A stretch of DNA of 64,000 nucleotides. Origin: Microbacterium sulfonylureivorans. Its GTDB lineage: Bacteria; Actinomycetota; Actinomycetes; Actinomycetales; Microbacteriaceae. The notes beneath the pieces were generated by a model that saw only the letters and a program-made list of their open reading frames with translations, was not told the origin of the DNA and searched no databases. Each line of letters opens with the position of its first letter. Position 1 is the stretch's first letter. The position numbers were made by a program, and so were the translations under genes. Positions 36,888-46,565 of the stretch are shown in pieces. The stretch spans positions 1 through 64,000 of the forward strand of contig NZ_RJAD01000001.1 of assembly GCF_003999995.1 (NCBI RefSeq), in the 5' to 3' direction.

Positions 36888-39220
36888 ACCGCCGCGCCCA
36901 CCTTGTCGCGGATCGAACGCGTGGCCTCGATGATGTTGCGGAGGGACTCCACCGTCTCGTCGTAGCCGCGCGTCTTGAGCCCGCAGTCGGGGTTGACCCA
37001 GACCTGACGCAGCGGCAGCTCGGTGGCGGCGCGGTCGAGGAGGTCGGCGACCTCGGCGACCGACGGCACGCGCGGCGAGTGGATGTCGTAGACGCCCGGG
37101 CCGATGCCGTGGGTGAAGCCCGACGCGGCGATGTCGCCGATGACCTCCCCACGGCTGCGGGCGGCCTCGATCGAGGTGACATCCGCGTCGAGAGCGGCGA
37201 TCGCATCGATCACGACGTCGAACTCCGAGTAGCAGAGGTGGGTGTGCACCTGTGTCTGCTCGGCGGCGCCGGCCGTCGACAGCCGGAACGAGCCGACCGA
37301 CCACTCGAGGTACGCCGGCTGGTCCGCCTTCTTCAGCGGCAGGAGCTCTCGCAGAGCGGGCTCGTCCACCTGGATCACGCCGATGCCGGCGGCCTCGAGG
37401 TCGGCGATCTCGTCGCGCAGCGCCAGGGCGACCTGGTTCGCTGTGTCGGCGAGGGGCTGGTCGTCGCGCACGAACGACCAGGCGAGGATCGTCACCGGTC
37501 CCGTGAGCATGCCCTTCATGGGCTTCTCGGTGAGAGACTGCGCGAACGTCGACCAGGCGACCGTGATCGGCGCCGGGCGCGACACGTCGCCCCACAGGAT
37601 CGACGGGCGCGTCGCGCGCGAGCCGTAGGACTGCACCCATCCGTTCTGCGTCACGTCGAATCCGTCGAGGTTCTCGGCGAAGTACTGCACCATGTCGTTG
37701 CGCTCGGCCTCGCCGTGCACCAGGACGTCGAGTCCGAGGTCCTCCTGCAGCGTCACGACGCGCGCGATCTCGTCGCGGAGGAACTGCTCGTACTCCTCGG
37801 TCGTGATCTCGCCCTTGCCGTGGCGGGCGCGCGCACGGCGGATGTCGCCCGTCTGCGGGAACGACCCGATCGTCGTGGTCGGCAGCACCGGGAGCCCGAG
37901 GGCGAGCTCCTGCGCAGCGACGCGGGCTTCGTAGTCCCCGCGGTCGAAGTCGTCCGAGGTCAGCGCCGCCGCGCGCTCGCGCACAGCGCCGTCGCGGACA
38001 CCGGGCGCGCTCTGGCGGTCGGCGAGAGCAGCGGATGCCGCGGCCACCTCCGTCTCGATGGCCGATGCGCCGGCCTCCAGGCCGCGGGCGAGCGTGACGA
38101 CCTGGGCGGTCTTCTGGTCGGCGAACGCCAGCCACGAGGCCAGGCGGGGGTCGAGCTCGCTCTCGTCGGCGACGTCGTGCGGCACGTGCTGCAGCGACGT
38201 CGACGTGCCGGCGGAGATGCTCGCCGCACCGAGCTCCTCGAGCGCCTCGAGCTTCGCCCACGCGCCGGCGAGGTCGCCGCGCCAGATGTTGCGTCCGTCG
38301 ATCACGCCGCCGACGAGCGTCTTGGTCGCGAGGCCCTCAGCGGCCGCAGGCACCGAACCGCGCGTGAGGTCGATCGCGAGCGCCTCGACCGGAGCGGCGG
38401 CGAGCGCCGCCCAGGCCTCGGCCGACAGCTGTGCATAGCCGGCCGTCACGAGGATCGAGGGGCGGTCGGCCGCTCCGCCGAGCGCGGCGTAGGCGCGCGA
38501 AGCAGCCTCCGCCAGCGACGCAGCCGTCGCGGGGAGGCTCTCGCTCACGAGGGCGGGCTCGTCGAGCTGCACCCACTCGGCACCGGCGGCGCGCAGCGAG
38601 GCGAGGAGCTCGGCGTACACGGGCAGCAGGTCGTCCAGACGGCTGAGCGGGTCGAACCCTTCCGGTGCGGCATCCGTCGCCTTCGCGAGGGCGAGGAGCG
38701 TGACCGGGCCCACGACGACCGGGCGGACCGTGAAGCCGTCGGCCTTCGCCTCGGCGACCTGGCGGGCGAAGCGGTCGCTCGACAGCGCGAAGGACGTCTC
38801 GGGGCCGATCTCGGGCACGAGGTAGTGGTAGTTCGTGTCGAACCACTTCGTCATCTCGAGCGGGGCGTTCTCGCCCGCGCCGCGTGCAGCGGTGAAGGAG
38901 GCGCCGAGTCCGACGGTGCCGTCCTCGTCACGGAGATCGGCGAACCGCTCGGGCAGCGCGCCGACGGCGACGGCCGCGTCGAGCACCTGGTCGTAGTACG
39001 AGAACGACTCGGGGATCGACGAGTCCGTGCGACCGAGGCCGAGCTCGGCCAGGCGCTCACGCGTCGCACGGCGGAGGTCGGCCGCGGTCGCCTCGAGGGT
39101 GGCTTCGTCGGAACGTCCTGCCCAGTGCGACTCGACGGCGCGCTTGAGCTCGCGGCGACGTCCGATGCGGGGGTAGCCGAGGATCGTTCCGCGGGGGAAG
39201 TCGGGGGTGTTTTCGGTCAT
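36884..39220 (-). CDS. metE: Cobalamin-independent methionine synthase
   Basis: 778-residue MetE transferring the methyl group of methyltetrahydrofolate (triglutamate) to homocysteine. N-terminal GTILGYPRIGRRRELK; C-terminal zinc-site residues in QTQVHTHLCYSEF and VWVNPDCGLKTRGYDE. GSFPQTGDIR and VHGEAERNDMVQYF are also typical. It overlaps metF by four bases (ATGA), so methyl-donor and acceptor steps are made together. Confidence 0.98.
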   Translation of the reverse strand: MTENTPDFPRGTILGYPRIGRRRELKRAVESHWAGRSDEATLEATAADLRRATRERLAELGLGRTDSSIPESFSYYDQVLDAAVAVGALPERFADLRDEDGTVGLGASFTAARGAGENAPLEMTKWFDTNYHYLVPEIGPETSFALSSDRFARQVAEAKADGFTVRPVVVGPVTLLALAKATDAAPEGFDPLSRLDDLLPVYAELLASLRAAGAEWVQLDEPALVSESLPATAASLAEAASRAYAALGGAADRPSILVTAGYAQLSAEAWAALAAAPVEALAIDLTRGSVPAAAEGLATKTLVGGVIDGRNIWRGDLAGAWAKLEALEELGAASISAGTSTSLQHVPHDVADESELDPRLASWLAFADQKTAQVVTLARGLEAGASAIETEVAAASAALADRQSAPGVRDGAVRERAAALTSDDFDRGDYEARVAAQELALGLPVLPTTTIGSFPQTGDIRRARARHGKGEITTEEYEQFLRDEIARVVTLQEDLGLDVLVHGEAERNDMVQYFAENLDGFDVTQNGWVQSYGSRATRPSILWGDVSRPAPITVAWSTFAQSLTEKPMKGMLTGPVTILAWSFVRDDQPLADTANQVALALRDEIADLEAAGIGVIQVDEPALRELLPLKKADQPAYLEWSVGSFRLSTAGAAEQTQVHTHLCYSEFDVVIDAIAALDADVTSIEAARSRGEVIGDIAASGFTHGIGPGVYDIHSPRVPSVAEVADLLDRAATELPLRQVWVNPDCGLKTRGYDETVESLRNIIEATRSIRDKVGAAV

Positions 39221-40176
39221 CGTGCGGCTTCCTTCTCGAGGGGGTGGGTGAGGATTCCGGCGTCGCGGAGGACCGCGAGCACCGTCTCATGGCTGTTGAA
39301 CGCGTACAGATGGACCCCCGGTGCACCGCCGGCGACGACGTCGCGGGCCAATTCGGCCGCGTACTCGATGCCGAGCGCACGCTGGCCCTCCGGGGTGGGC
39401 TCGACCTCGAGTGCGATGGCGAGCTCGGCGGGCAGCTCCTCGCCGCTGAGCTCGAGCACGCGACGAAGACGCGAGGGCGAGGTGATCGGCATGATGCCGG
39501 GGAGGATCGGGATGCTCACGCCTGCCTCGCGCGAGCGCTGCACGAAGGCGAGATAGTCGTCGGCGTGGAAGAACAGCTGCGTGATCGCGAGGGTCGCGCC
39601 GGCGGCCTGCTTCGCCAGCAGCGCGTCGATGTGCTCGCGCGGATGCCGCGATCGGGGATGCCCGTTGGGGAACGCCGCCACCGCGATGTCGACCTTCGGG
39701 CGCGGTTCCACCTGCACAGCGCCCGGGACACCGGGGATCGTGCGTTCGCTGTAGGGCGCGCGCTCCGCCTGCACCCGGTCGATCAGCTGGACGAGCTGGG
39801 CCGAGCTCTCGAGGTCGCCGAGGAACTGCTCGCCCTCGGACGCTCCCGCCGGCGGGTCGCCACGGAGGGCGAGGAAGCTCGTGATCCCGGCATCCAGGAA
39901 CTCTCGGATCAGCGCGTTCGCACCGGCGTACGTGCTCCCGACGCATGTGAGGTGGGCCAGCGGCGCCACATCGGTCTCACGGAGGATGTGGCGCAGAAGG
40001 TCGAGCGAGCGCCCGCCGGTCGATCCGCCGGCCCCGTAGGTGACCGAGATGAAGCGCGGCCGGGCCGCGGCGAGCTGCCGGATCGTCTCGTGGAGGGCGA
40101 GGTCCCCCGCTTCGGACTTGGGCGGGTAGACCTCGAACGAGAACGGCACCGGAGGGGTACTGAGGTCGATCGACAT
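39217..40176 (-). CDS. metF: 5,10-Methylenetetrahydrofolate reductase
   Basis: 319-residue flavin TIM-barrel enzyme producing 5-methyl-THF for MetE. FSFEVYPPKSEAGD at residues 11-24 holds the catalytic Glu, then FISVTYGAGGSTGGRSL, LALRGDPPAG and ITQLFFHADDYLAF. The start ATG 40176 is chosen over an in-frame codon 20 residues upstream because the family N-terminus begins here. Confidence 0.96.
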   Translation of the reverse strand: MSIDLSTPPVPFSFEVYPPKSEAGDLALHETIRQLAAARPRFISVTYGAGGSTGGRSLDLLRHILRETDVAPLAHLTCVGSTYAGANALIREFLDAGITSFLALRGDPPAGASEGEQFLGDLESSAQLVQLIDRVQAERAPYSERTIPGVPGAVQVEPRPKVDIAVAAFPNGHPRSRHPREHIDALLAKQAAGATLAITQLFFHADDYLAFVQRSREAGVSIPILPGIMPITSPSRLRRVLELSGEELPAELAIALEVEPTPEGQRALGIEYAAELARDVVAGGAPGVHLYAFNSHETVLAVLRDAGILTHPLEKEAAR

Positions 40177-40410
40177 GTCGTGATTCTCGGATCGGGTACG
40201 GACGAATGGCCGGGCGGCCGCGGACGGCGCGCGCACGGGGTAACCGGCGGCGCGGTGTCATCGCGGGCGGGTGCCGGGCTCGGCTGTCGCTCCCTGCCCG
40301 GCCCCGGGATTGCTCTCGAGGACCGTCCGCGTGGGACAACCGGGCGACGATGGGTCCAAGCTAGCGGAGGCCCGTCCGCAACCCCCTCCCTGTGACCTTG
40401 TGTTTCGCCG
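40177..40410 (-). promoter_or_regulatory. metF upstream region with leader hairpin
   Basis: The 234 bases before metF hold a TAGCTT hexamer (40363..40358) that could be a -10, and a perfect 7-base stem GCCGGGC/GCCCGGC (40273-40302) with a 16-base loop. I checked for cobalamin and SAM riboswitch landmarks and saw none. The function of the leader is unknown. Confidence 0.35.
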
Positions 40411-40422
40411 TACCTTGGTGTC

Positions 40423-42345
40423 GTGACGACCTCGCTCCCGTACGGAACCTGGCCCTCCCCGCTCTCCGCCGAGGCGGTGTCGGCGGCATCGCTGCGACTC
40501 GAGGGGGCGCGATTCGTCGGCGACGAGGTGTGGTGGGGCGAGTCGGTGCCCGAGGAGGGCGGCCGCACCACGGTGCGCCGGAGAACGTCATCCGGCGAAG
40601 TCGTCGATGTCATTCCGGCGCCGTGGAGCGCACGGTCCCGGGTGCACGAGTACGGCGGCGGCGCGTGGACGACGGTCGCGGGCGACGCCCTCGTCTTCGT
40701 CGAGAAGGCCGACCAGCGCGTGTGGCGGGTGGAGCCGGGTGAGAAGCCGCGACCGCTGACCCCGATGGCGGGCGACATGCGCTTCGGCGGTCTGACGTGG
40801 CAGGGCGGACGCCTCCTCGCTGTCCGCGAGACGCATCGCGACGACGCGCCCCCGCACCGGGACATCGTCGAGATCCCCATCGACGGGGCGGGCGCGTGGG
40901 ATGCCGCGACCCTCCCGTCGCTCGTCGAGGACAGCGACTTCTTCGCCCACCTCGCGCTGTCGCCTGACGGCTCTCACCTCGCCTGGATCTCGTGGAACCA
41001 TCCCGACATGCCGTGGGACCGCTCAGAGCTGCGGGTCGGCCGGCTGGAGGGCGGGCTCGTCGCCGAGTGGACCACCGTCGCAGGCGGCACCACCGCCCCG
41101 CTGCAGCCCGTCTGGATCGACGACGTCGACATCCTCTACAGCGACGATCCGACAGGACGGTGGAACCTGACGCGACTCCGTCTCACCGCAGACCTGCGCC
41201 ACGACGCGGTCGCGCCCGCCGACGCCGACACCGGCGGACCGCTGTGGGTGCTCGGCGATCGCTGGTTCGCGCGGCTCGACGACGGCCGGACCGCCGCGGT
41301 GCGCACCAACGGAACGGACGAGCTCGTCGTGATCGACACCGACGGCTCGGTCACCCCGGTGCCCGTGGAGCCCTTCTGGGGGCTGTCGATCCAGGATGTC
41401 CGCGGCACCCGCCTGCTGCTGAGCGGCGCCGGGGCCGACGGCACCGGCCTCTGGGCGGTCGACGTCGACGATCCGTCCGGGGCCGAGCCGGTGGTCGGCG
41501 GGATATCGCCCTGGGGTTCCGAGTGGATGCCCCGGGCACGCGCGGTGACCGTCGACGGACCGCGCGGAGCCGTTCACGCCTTCGACTATCCTCCGACGAA
41601 CCCCGACGCCACCGGGCCCGACGGGGAGCTTCCGCCGTACGTCGTGTTCGTGCACGGTGGCCCGACCACCCATGTCGGAGGCGCGGCATCCGCGAAGATC
41701 GCGTACTTCACCAGCCGAGGGATCGGCGTGCTCGACGTGAACTACGGCGGGTCGAGCGGCTACGGCCGCGCGTATCGCGAACGCCTGCTCGGCCAGTGGG
41801 GCGTGGTCGACGTCGACGACGTGATCGCCGCCGCGCAGGGGCACGCCGCCGCCGGCGCCGCAGACCCCGAACGGCTCGCGGTCGCGGGCGGGTCGGCCGG
41901 CGGCTGGACGGTGCTGTGCGCGCTGACGCTGTCGGATGCCTTCGCCGCCGGCATCAGCCGCTACGGCGTGGCCGACCTCCGGCGACTCGCCGAGGACACG
42001 CACGACTTCGAGGCACGCTACCTCGACAGCATGGTCGGGCCGCTGCCCGAGGCCGAGGCGCTCTACGTCGCGCGCTCTCCGCTGTCACGGCTGGATCGGC
42101 TGCGCACGCCGCTTCTCATCGAGCAGGGTCTCGACGACCTCGTGGTGCCGCCCTCGCAGGCCGAGGCGCTGCGCGACGCCCTGGCCGCGAACGGCATTCC
42201 CCACGCGTACCTCGCGTTCGAGGGCGAGGGGCACGGGTTCCGCCGTGCCGAGACCGTGGTGCGCCAGCTCGAAGCGGAAGTGGCCTTCCTCGGACGGGTG
42301 TTCGGGTTCGAGCCGCCGGGAATCCCGACGCTCGAGCTCGACTAG
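40423..42345 (+). CDS. S9 family peptidase (prolyl oligopeptidase type)
   Basis: 640 residues: N-terminal beta-propeller (to about 370) and C-terminal alpha/beta-hydrolase. Nucleophile Ser in AVAGGSAGGWTVL, Asp in EQGLDDLVVPPSQ and His in FEGEGHGF complete the triad. It probably cleaves small peptides or acyl-peptides in the cytoplasm, as no signal peptide is present. The start is GTG 40423 with TACCTT (40411-40416) six bases upstream, so leaderless. Divergent from metF. Confidence 0.92.
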   Translation: MTTSLPYGTWPSPLSAEAVSAASLRLEGARFVGDEVWWGESVPEEGGRTTVRRRTSSGEVVDVIPAPWSARSRVHEYGGGAWTTVAGDALVFVEKADQRVWRVEPGEKPRPLTPMAGDMRFGGLTWQGGRLLAVRETHRDDAPPHRDIVEIPIDGAGAWDAATLPSLVEDSDFFAHLALSPDGSHLAWISWNHPDMPWDRSELRVGRLEGGLVAEWTTVAGGTTAPLQPVWIDDVDILYSDDPTGRWNLTRLRLTADLRHDAVAPADADTGGPLWVLGDRWFARLDDGRTAAVRTNGTDELVVIDTDGSVTPVPVEPFWGLSIQDVRGTRLLLSGAGADGTGLWAVDVDDPSGAEPVVGGISPWGSEWMPRARAVTVDGPRGAVHAFDYPPTNPDATGPDGELPPYVVFVHGGPTTHVGGAASAKIAYFTSRGIGVLDVNYGGSSGYGRAYRERLLGQWGVVDVDDVIAAAQGHAAAGAADPERLAVAGGSAGGWTVLCALTLSDAFAAGISRYGVADLRRLAEDTHDFEARYLDSMVGPLPEAEALYVARSPLSRLDRLRTPLLIEQGLDDLVVPPSQAEALRDALAANGIPHAYLAFEGEGHGFRRAETVVRQLEAEVAFLGRVFGFEPPGIPTLELD

Positions 42346-42354
42346 GCCCCGCCG

Positions 42355-43881
42355 TCAGCGCGCGAACGGCGCGAGACGCGCGGCGAGGTGCTCGCCGACG
42401 CGGGCGTGCACCGCCGTGCCGCCCTCCTCGTGCGCCTGCGACAGGATCATGCCGTGCTCGTGGATGGCCGAGACGAGGTCGCCGCGGTCGTAGGGGACGA
42501 GAACGTCGACCTCGACGGCCGGAAGCGGCAGCGCCGCCTCGATCGCCGCGCGCAGCTCGTCGATGCCCTCGCCTGTGCGGGACGAGGCGAAGAGCGCCTT
42601 CGGCTCGAGACCGCGCAGCAGCAGGCGGGTGTCCTCGTCGACGAGGTCGGCCTTGTTGAAGACCACCAGCTCCGGGATGTCGCGTCCCCCGACGTCGCCG
42701 ATGACATCGCGAACCGTGGCCAGCTGGGCGGCGGGGTCGGGGTGCGAGCCGTCGACCACATGGACGATGACGTCGGAGCCGCCGACCTCCTCCAGAGTGG
42801 AGCGGAACGCCTCGACGAGCTGGTGCGGCAGGTTGCGGACGAAGCCGACCGTGTCGGTCAGGGTGTAGACCCGGCCGTCGGTCGTCTCGGACCGGCGGAC
42901 CGTGGCATCCAGCGTCGCGAACAGCGCGTTCTCGACCAGCACGCCCGCGCTCGTGAGGCGATTGAGCAGGCTCGACTTGCCGGCGTTCGTGTAGCCGGCG
43001 ATCGCGACGGACGGGATCGTGTTGCGCTTGCGCTCGGCGCGCTTGGCGTCGCGCGCGGGCGCGAAGTCGCGGATCTGACGGCGCAGCAGGGCCATCTTCG
43101 TGCGGATGCGACGGCGGTCCAGTTCGATCTTGGTCTCACCGGGTCCGCGCGAGCCCATGCCCGCGCCGCCGGCGCCCACCTGGCCGCCGGCCTGGCGGCT
43201 CATCGAGTCGCCCCAGCCGCGCAGGCGCGGGAGGAGGTATTCGAGCTGGGCGAGCTCGACCTGGGCTTTGCCCTCGCGGCTCTTGGCGTGCTGGCTGAAG
43301 ATGTCGAGGATCACGGTCGTGCGGTCGATCACCTTGACCTTCACGACGTCTTCGAGCGCACGGCGCTGACTGGGTGCGAGCTCGGTGTCGGCGATCACGG
43401 TGTCGGCGCCGACCGCCGCGACGATGTCCTTCAGCTCCTGCGCCTTGCCCCGGCCGACGTACGTCGCGGCATCGGGGTGGGGCCGTCGCTGCAGCACACC
43501 GTCGAGGACGACGGCGCCGGCGGTCTCGGCGAGGGCGGCGAGCTCGCGGAGCGAGTTCTCCGCGTCCTCCTGCGCACCCTGCGGGTGGACGCCGACGAGG
43601 ACGACGTTCTCGAGCCGCAGCTGCCGGTACTCGACCTCGGTGACGTCTTCGAGCTCGGTCGAGAGGCCGGGCACGCGACGCAGCGCGGCACGCTCCTCGC
43701 GGTCCCACTGGTCGCCGTCGGTCTCGGCGCGTCCGATCGTGGCGTCGTCCTGCAGCGCCTGAGCGGCGCCGAACACGCGCACCCCGGAGCGCGCTTCGGC
43801 GCGCGCCAGCACGCGATCCACCGGGTCGACCTGGTCGACCGGCGTCTCGTCCGTGCTCTGGGGTGTTGTCGTATCCGTCAT
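42355..43881 (-). CDS. hflX: Ribosome-associated GTPase HflX
   Basis: 508 residues. N-terminal HflX domain (residues 95-260; YVGRGKAQELKD, ADTELAPSQRRALED), a Gly-rich linker (QVGAGGAGMGSRGPGETKIE) and the G domain: G1 GYTNAGKSSLLNRL, G3 DTVGFV and G4 NKAD. It splits stalled ribosomes. The start ATG 43881 has AAAGGA upstream; TAGAAT (43946..43941) is a candidate -10 about 60 bases before it. Confidence 0.95.
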   Translation of the reverse strand: MTDTTTPQSTDETPVDQVDPVDRVLARAEARSGVRVFGAAQALQDDATIGRAETDGDQWDREERAALRRVPGLSTELEDVTEVEYRQLRLENVVLVGVHPQGAQEDAENSLRELAALAETAGAVVLDGVLQRRPHPDAATYVGRGKAQELKDIVAAVGADTVIADTELAPSQRRALEDVVKVKVIDRTTVILDIFSQHAKSREGKAQVELAQLEYLLPRLRGWGDSMSRQAGGQVGAGGAGMGSRGPGETKIELDRRRIRTKMALLRRQIRDFAPARDAKRAERKRNTIPSVAIAGYTNAGKSSLLNRLTSAGVLVENALFATLDATVRRSETTDGRVYTLTDTVGFVRNLPHQLVEAFRSTLEEVGGSDVIVHVVDGSHPDPAAQLATVRDVIGDVGGRDIPELVVFNKADLVDEDTRLLLRGLEPKALFASSRTGEGIDELRAAIEAALPLPAVEVDVLVPYDRGDLVSAIHEHGMILSQAHEEGGTAVHARVGEHLAARLAPFAR

Positions 43882-44031
43882 GTGTTCCTTTCGAGATCCT
43901 CGTTTCCGCGAGTGATCTGCGGCTTCCGAGGCATCCGTGAATTCTAGTCCTGCTCGATGCGCCCCTGCCCCGAACTCCGGCATGCCGACGTGCTCCCCAC
44001 ACGGGGAGGACCTCCGCTACGCTCGACAGCC

Positions 44032-44673
44032 ATGGGAAGCGACCACTACTTCAGCGCTTCCCCCGCAAGCGCCGAGAATCTGCGTCGCATCCGTGTCACC
44101 CTTGCGGGGCGTGACGTCGAGGTGACGACCGCAGGCGGGGTGTTCAGCCCCGATCATGTCGACACGGGCACCGCGGTGCTCTTCGCCAACACTCCCCCGC
44201 CGCCACCCGGCGGGAACCTGCTCGACCTCGGCTCTGGTTGGGGGCCGATCGCGCTCACACTCGCGATCGAATCGCCGCACGCGACCGTCTGGGCGGTGGA
44301 CGTCAACGAGCGTGCACTCGACCTCGTCCGCCGCAACGCGGCCGCGCTCGGGCTCGACAATGTCAACGCCGCCCTGCCCGACGATGTTCCCGACGACGTC
44401 GTGTTCCGCGGCATCCGCTCGAATCCGCCGATCCGCGTCGGCAAGAACGAGCTGCACGGTCTGCTCGAGCGCTGGATCCCGCGACTCGACGAACGCGCCG
44501 ACGCCTGGCTCGTCGTGCAGCGCAACCTCGGCTCGGACTCGCTGCAGCGATGGCTCGCGGCGACGTTCGAGCACGGCTACAGCGTCCATCGCGCCGCGAC
44601 CGGTCGAGGCTTCCGCGTGCTGAAGGTGCGACGCCACGGCTCTCCGCGCAGCGAGCCGATCGACCTGCCCTGA
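44032..44673 (+). CDS. Class I SAM methyltransferase (RsmC-like)
   Basis: 213 residues. SAM motif LLDLGSGWGPIALTLAI near residue 63; the substrate motif SNPPIRVGK (NPPY-type, here NPPI) near 136 is typical of RsmC/RlmG enzymes that methylate guanine N2 in rRNA. N-terminal DHYFSASPAS is common to actinobacterial members. TACGCT (44018-44023) lies eight bases before the ATG with no ribosome-binding site. Confidence 0.9.
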   Translation: MGSDHYFSASPASAENLRRIRVTLAGRDVEVTTAGGVFSPDHVDTGTAVLFANTPPPPPGGNLLDLGSGWGPIALTLAIESPHATVWAVDVNERALDLVRRNAAALGLDNVNAALPDDVPDDVVFRGIRSNPPIRVGKNELHGLLERWIPRLDERADAWLVVQRNLGSDSLQRWLAATFEHGYSVHRAATGRGFRVLKVRRHGSPRSEPIDLP

Positions 44674-44686
44674 TCGGCCGGGGGCG

Positions 44687-45559
44687 TCAGGCGAGAGTGA
44701 CCTCGCCCGAGTAGACCAGCGTCGCCGGGCCGGAGAGCAGCACGTGCCGCTCGCCGCCGACCTCCGGCATCCGCACCCCGAGGACCCCGCCGGGGACCTC
44801 GACGCTCCAATGATCGGGCGCGGCCGGACCGGCCCAGTGACGCACCGCGAGCGCGGCCGCCGCGACGCCGGTGCCGCAGCTGAGCGTCTCGCCGACGCCC
44901 CGTTCGAAGACCCGCATGCGGATCGATCCGACGCCCTCGTGCACCAGCGGATCGCTCGGCACGACGAACTCCACGTTCGCGCCGTTCACGGGCTCCGGAT
45001 GCAGCTGCGCCAGCACCGAGAGGTCGAGGCCCTCGAGCTCGCGGTGATCGGGCAGGGCGACGACGATGTGCGGATTGCCGACGTCGATGCCGAGCCCGGG
45101 CCGCGGAGCGCCGATGCCCCGTGCGCGCACGAGCACGTCGTCCTGTTCGACGCGCCAGGGGCCCAGGTCGACCTCGAAGCCGAGATCGCTGCGGGTGATC
45201 GTCTTCACACCGGCGCGCGTGCCGATCGCGAGCGGCTCGCCGTCGAGCGAGGCCCAGCCGACGTCCGCGAGGTAGCGGGCGAACACACGGATGCCGTTGC
45301 CGCACATCTCTGCGCGCGAGCCGTCGGCGTTGCGGTAGTCCATGAACCACTCGACACCGGATGCCGCGGCATCCGCTCCCTCGTCGATCGCGGTCGTGCG
45401 CACCACACGGAGGATCCCGTCGCCGCCGATTCCGAAGCGGCGATCGCACAGCACCGCGACCTGGTCGTTGGAGAGGTCGAGTTCGCCGTCGGGGTCGGGC
45501 ACGATCACGAAGTCGTTGCCCGTGCCGTGCCCTTTCGTGAAGGAGACGGTCTGCGGCAT
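44687..45559 (-). CDS. dapF: Diaminopimelate epimerase
   Basis: 290 residues converting LL- to meso-diaminopimelate for peptidoglycan and lysine. The two catalytic Cys lie in [16 protein letters not shown] and [26 protein letters not shown] begins the protein. I chose ATG 45559 over GTG 45565: TAGACT (45571..45566) is six bases before the ATG, giving a leaderless mRNA. Confidence 0.96.
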   Translation of the reverse strand: MPQTVSFTKGHGTGNDFVIVPDPDGELDLSNDQVAVLCDRRFGIGGDGILRVVRTTAIDEGADAAASGVEWFMDYRNADGSRAEMCGNGIRVFARYLADVGWASLDGEPLAIGTRAGVKTITRSDLGFEVDLGPWRVEQDDVLVRARGIGAPRPGLGIDVGNPHIVVALPDHRELEGLDLSVLAQLHPEPVNGANVEFVVPSDPLVHEGVGSIRMRVFERGVGETLSCGTGVAAAALAVRHWAGPAAPDHWSVEVPGGVLGVRMPEVGGERHVLLSGPATLVYSGEVTLA

Positions 45560-45632
45560 CCCCACAGTCTAGAGGCGTCCGATCCGTCCGGGATCAGGCG
45601 TGTACCCGTCTACGACGAGCTCGGAGCGGATC

Positions 45633-46565
45633 TCAGAGCACGTCCGGCAGTTCGGCCACGGGATGCCCCGGCGCCACCCAGGTGACATCGTCGTAGCGCT
45701 TGAACCACGAGACCTGACGACGGGCATAGCGCCGCGTGAGCGCCTGGGTCTCGGCGATCGCCTCGGCCTCGGTCTGCGCGCCCCGGAGCTGGGCGAGCGC
45801 CTGGGCGTACCCGATCGCCCGGCGCGCGGTGACGCCGTCCTCGATGCCCGCACTGCGAAGCGCCTCGACCTCGGCCAGCAGTCCGTCGCGCCACATCCCG
45901 GTCACGCGCTCGTCGAGGCGCGCGACGAGCTCCTCACGCGCGACGGCGACGCCGATCACCGTGGTCGGGTCGTGCCAGAGCACCGGCACCTCGGGCAGGA
46001 CGGCGCCGTGCGTCCGCTCCCCCAGCTCCAGCACCTCGAGCGCGCGCACGACGCGGCGCCCGTTGCGCGGGTCGACCCGTGCGGCGGTCACCGGATCACG
46101 GTCGCGCAGGCGCGCGAACAGGGTACCGGGACCGTGCTCGTCGAGTTCGGCCTCGAGTCGCGCGCGCACTTCGGCGTCGCGCGGCGGGAAGCGGAAGTCG
46201 AAGAGCACGCTCGACACGTACAGGCCCGAGCCGCCGACCAGTACGGCGTCGGCTCCGCGCGCGTGGATCTCGGCGATCGTGCGGCGCGCGGCATCCTGAT
46301 ACCACGCGACGGCGGCGTCGTCTGTGACGTCGAGCGCGTCGAAGAGATGGTGCGGGATGCCTCGCCTCTGGCCCTCCGGGAGCTTCGCCGTGCCGATGTC
46401 CATGCCGCGGTACAGCTGCATGGCGTCCGCGTTGACGATCTCGGCCGGTCGCCCGGCGGCGCCGAGCGCCTCGGCGAGATCGAGCGAGAGGGCGGTCTTG
46501 CCGGTCCCGGTCGCGCCGACGACCGCCCACAGCCGGGGCGGCCGGGACGGGACGGACGCGGTCAC
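45633..46565 (-). CDS. miaA: tRNA dimethylallyltransferase
   Basis: 310 residues. MiaA isopentenylates A37 of tRNAs reading UNN codons. P-loop [15 protein letters not shown] near residue 18, [19 protein letters not shown] near 48 and [10 protein letters not shown]. The C-terminus has [16 protein letters not shown]. The GTG start overlaps the miaB stop by four bases, so the two enzymes that build ms2i6A37 are co-translated. Confidence 0.96.
   Translation of the reverse strand: MTASVPSRPPRLWAVVGATGTGKTALSLDLAEALGAAGRPAEIVNADAMQLYRGMDIGTAKLPEGQRRGIPHHLFDALDVTDDAAVAWYQDAARRTIAEIHARGADAVLVGGSGLYVSSVLFDFRFPPRDAEVRARLEAELDEHGPGTLFARLRDRDPVTAARVDPRNGRRVVRALEVLELGERTHGAVLPEVPVLWHDPTTVIGVAVAREELVARLDERVTGMWRDGLLAEVEALRSAGIEDGVTARRAIGYAQALAQLRGAQTEAEAIAETQALTRRYARRQVSWFKRYDDVTWVAPGHPVAELPDVL

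Noticed and set aside
35106..39556. Very long open frames on both strands (35106-38261 minus, 35546-39556 plus) across lexA, the membrane gene and metE
   Set aside because: Shadow frames of high-GC coding DNA; the opposite or shifted frames encode clear LexA and MetE.
40177..40422. Cobalamin or SAM riboswitch before metF
   Set aside because: No B12-box, S-box or SAM-IV landmark sequences seen on the minus strand.
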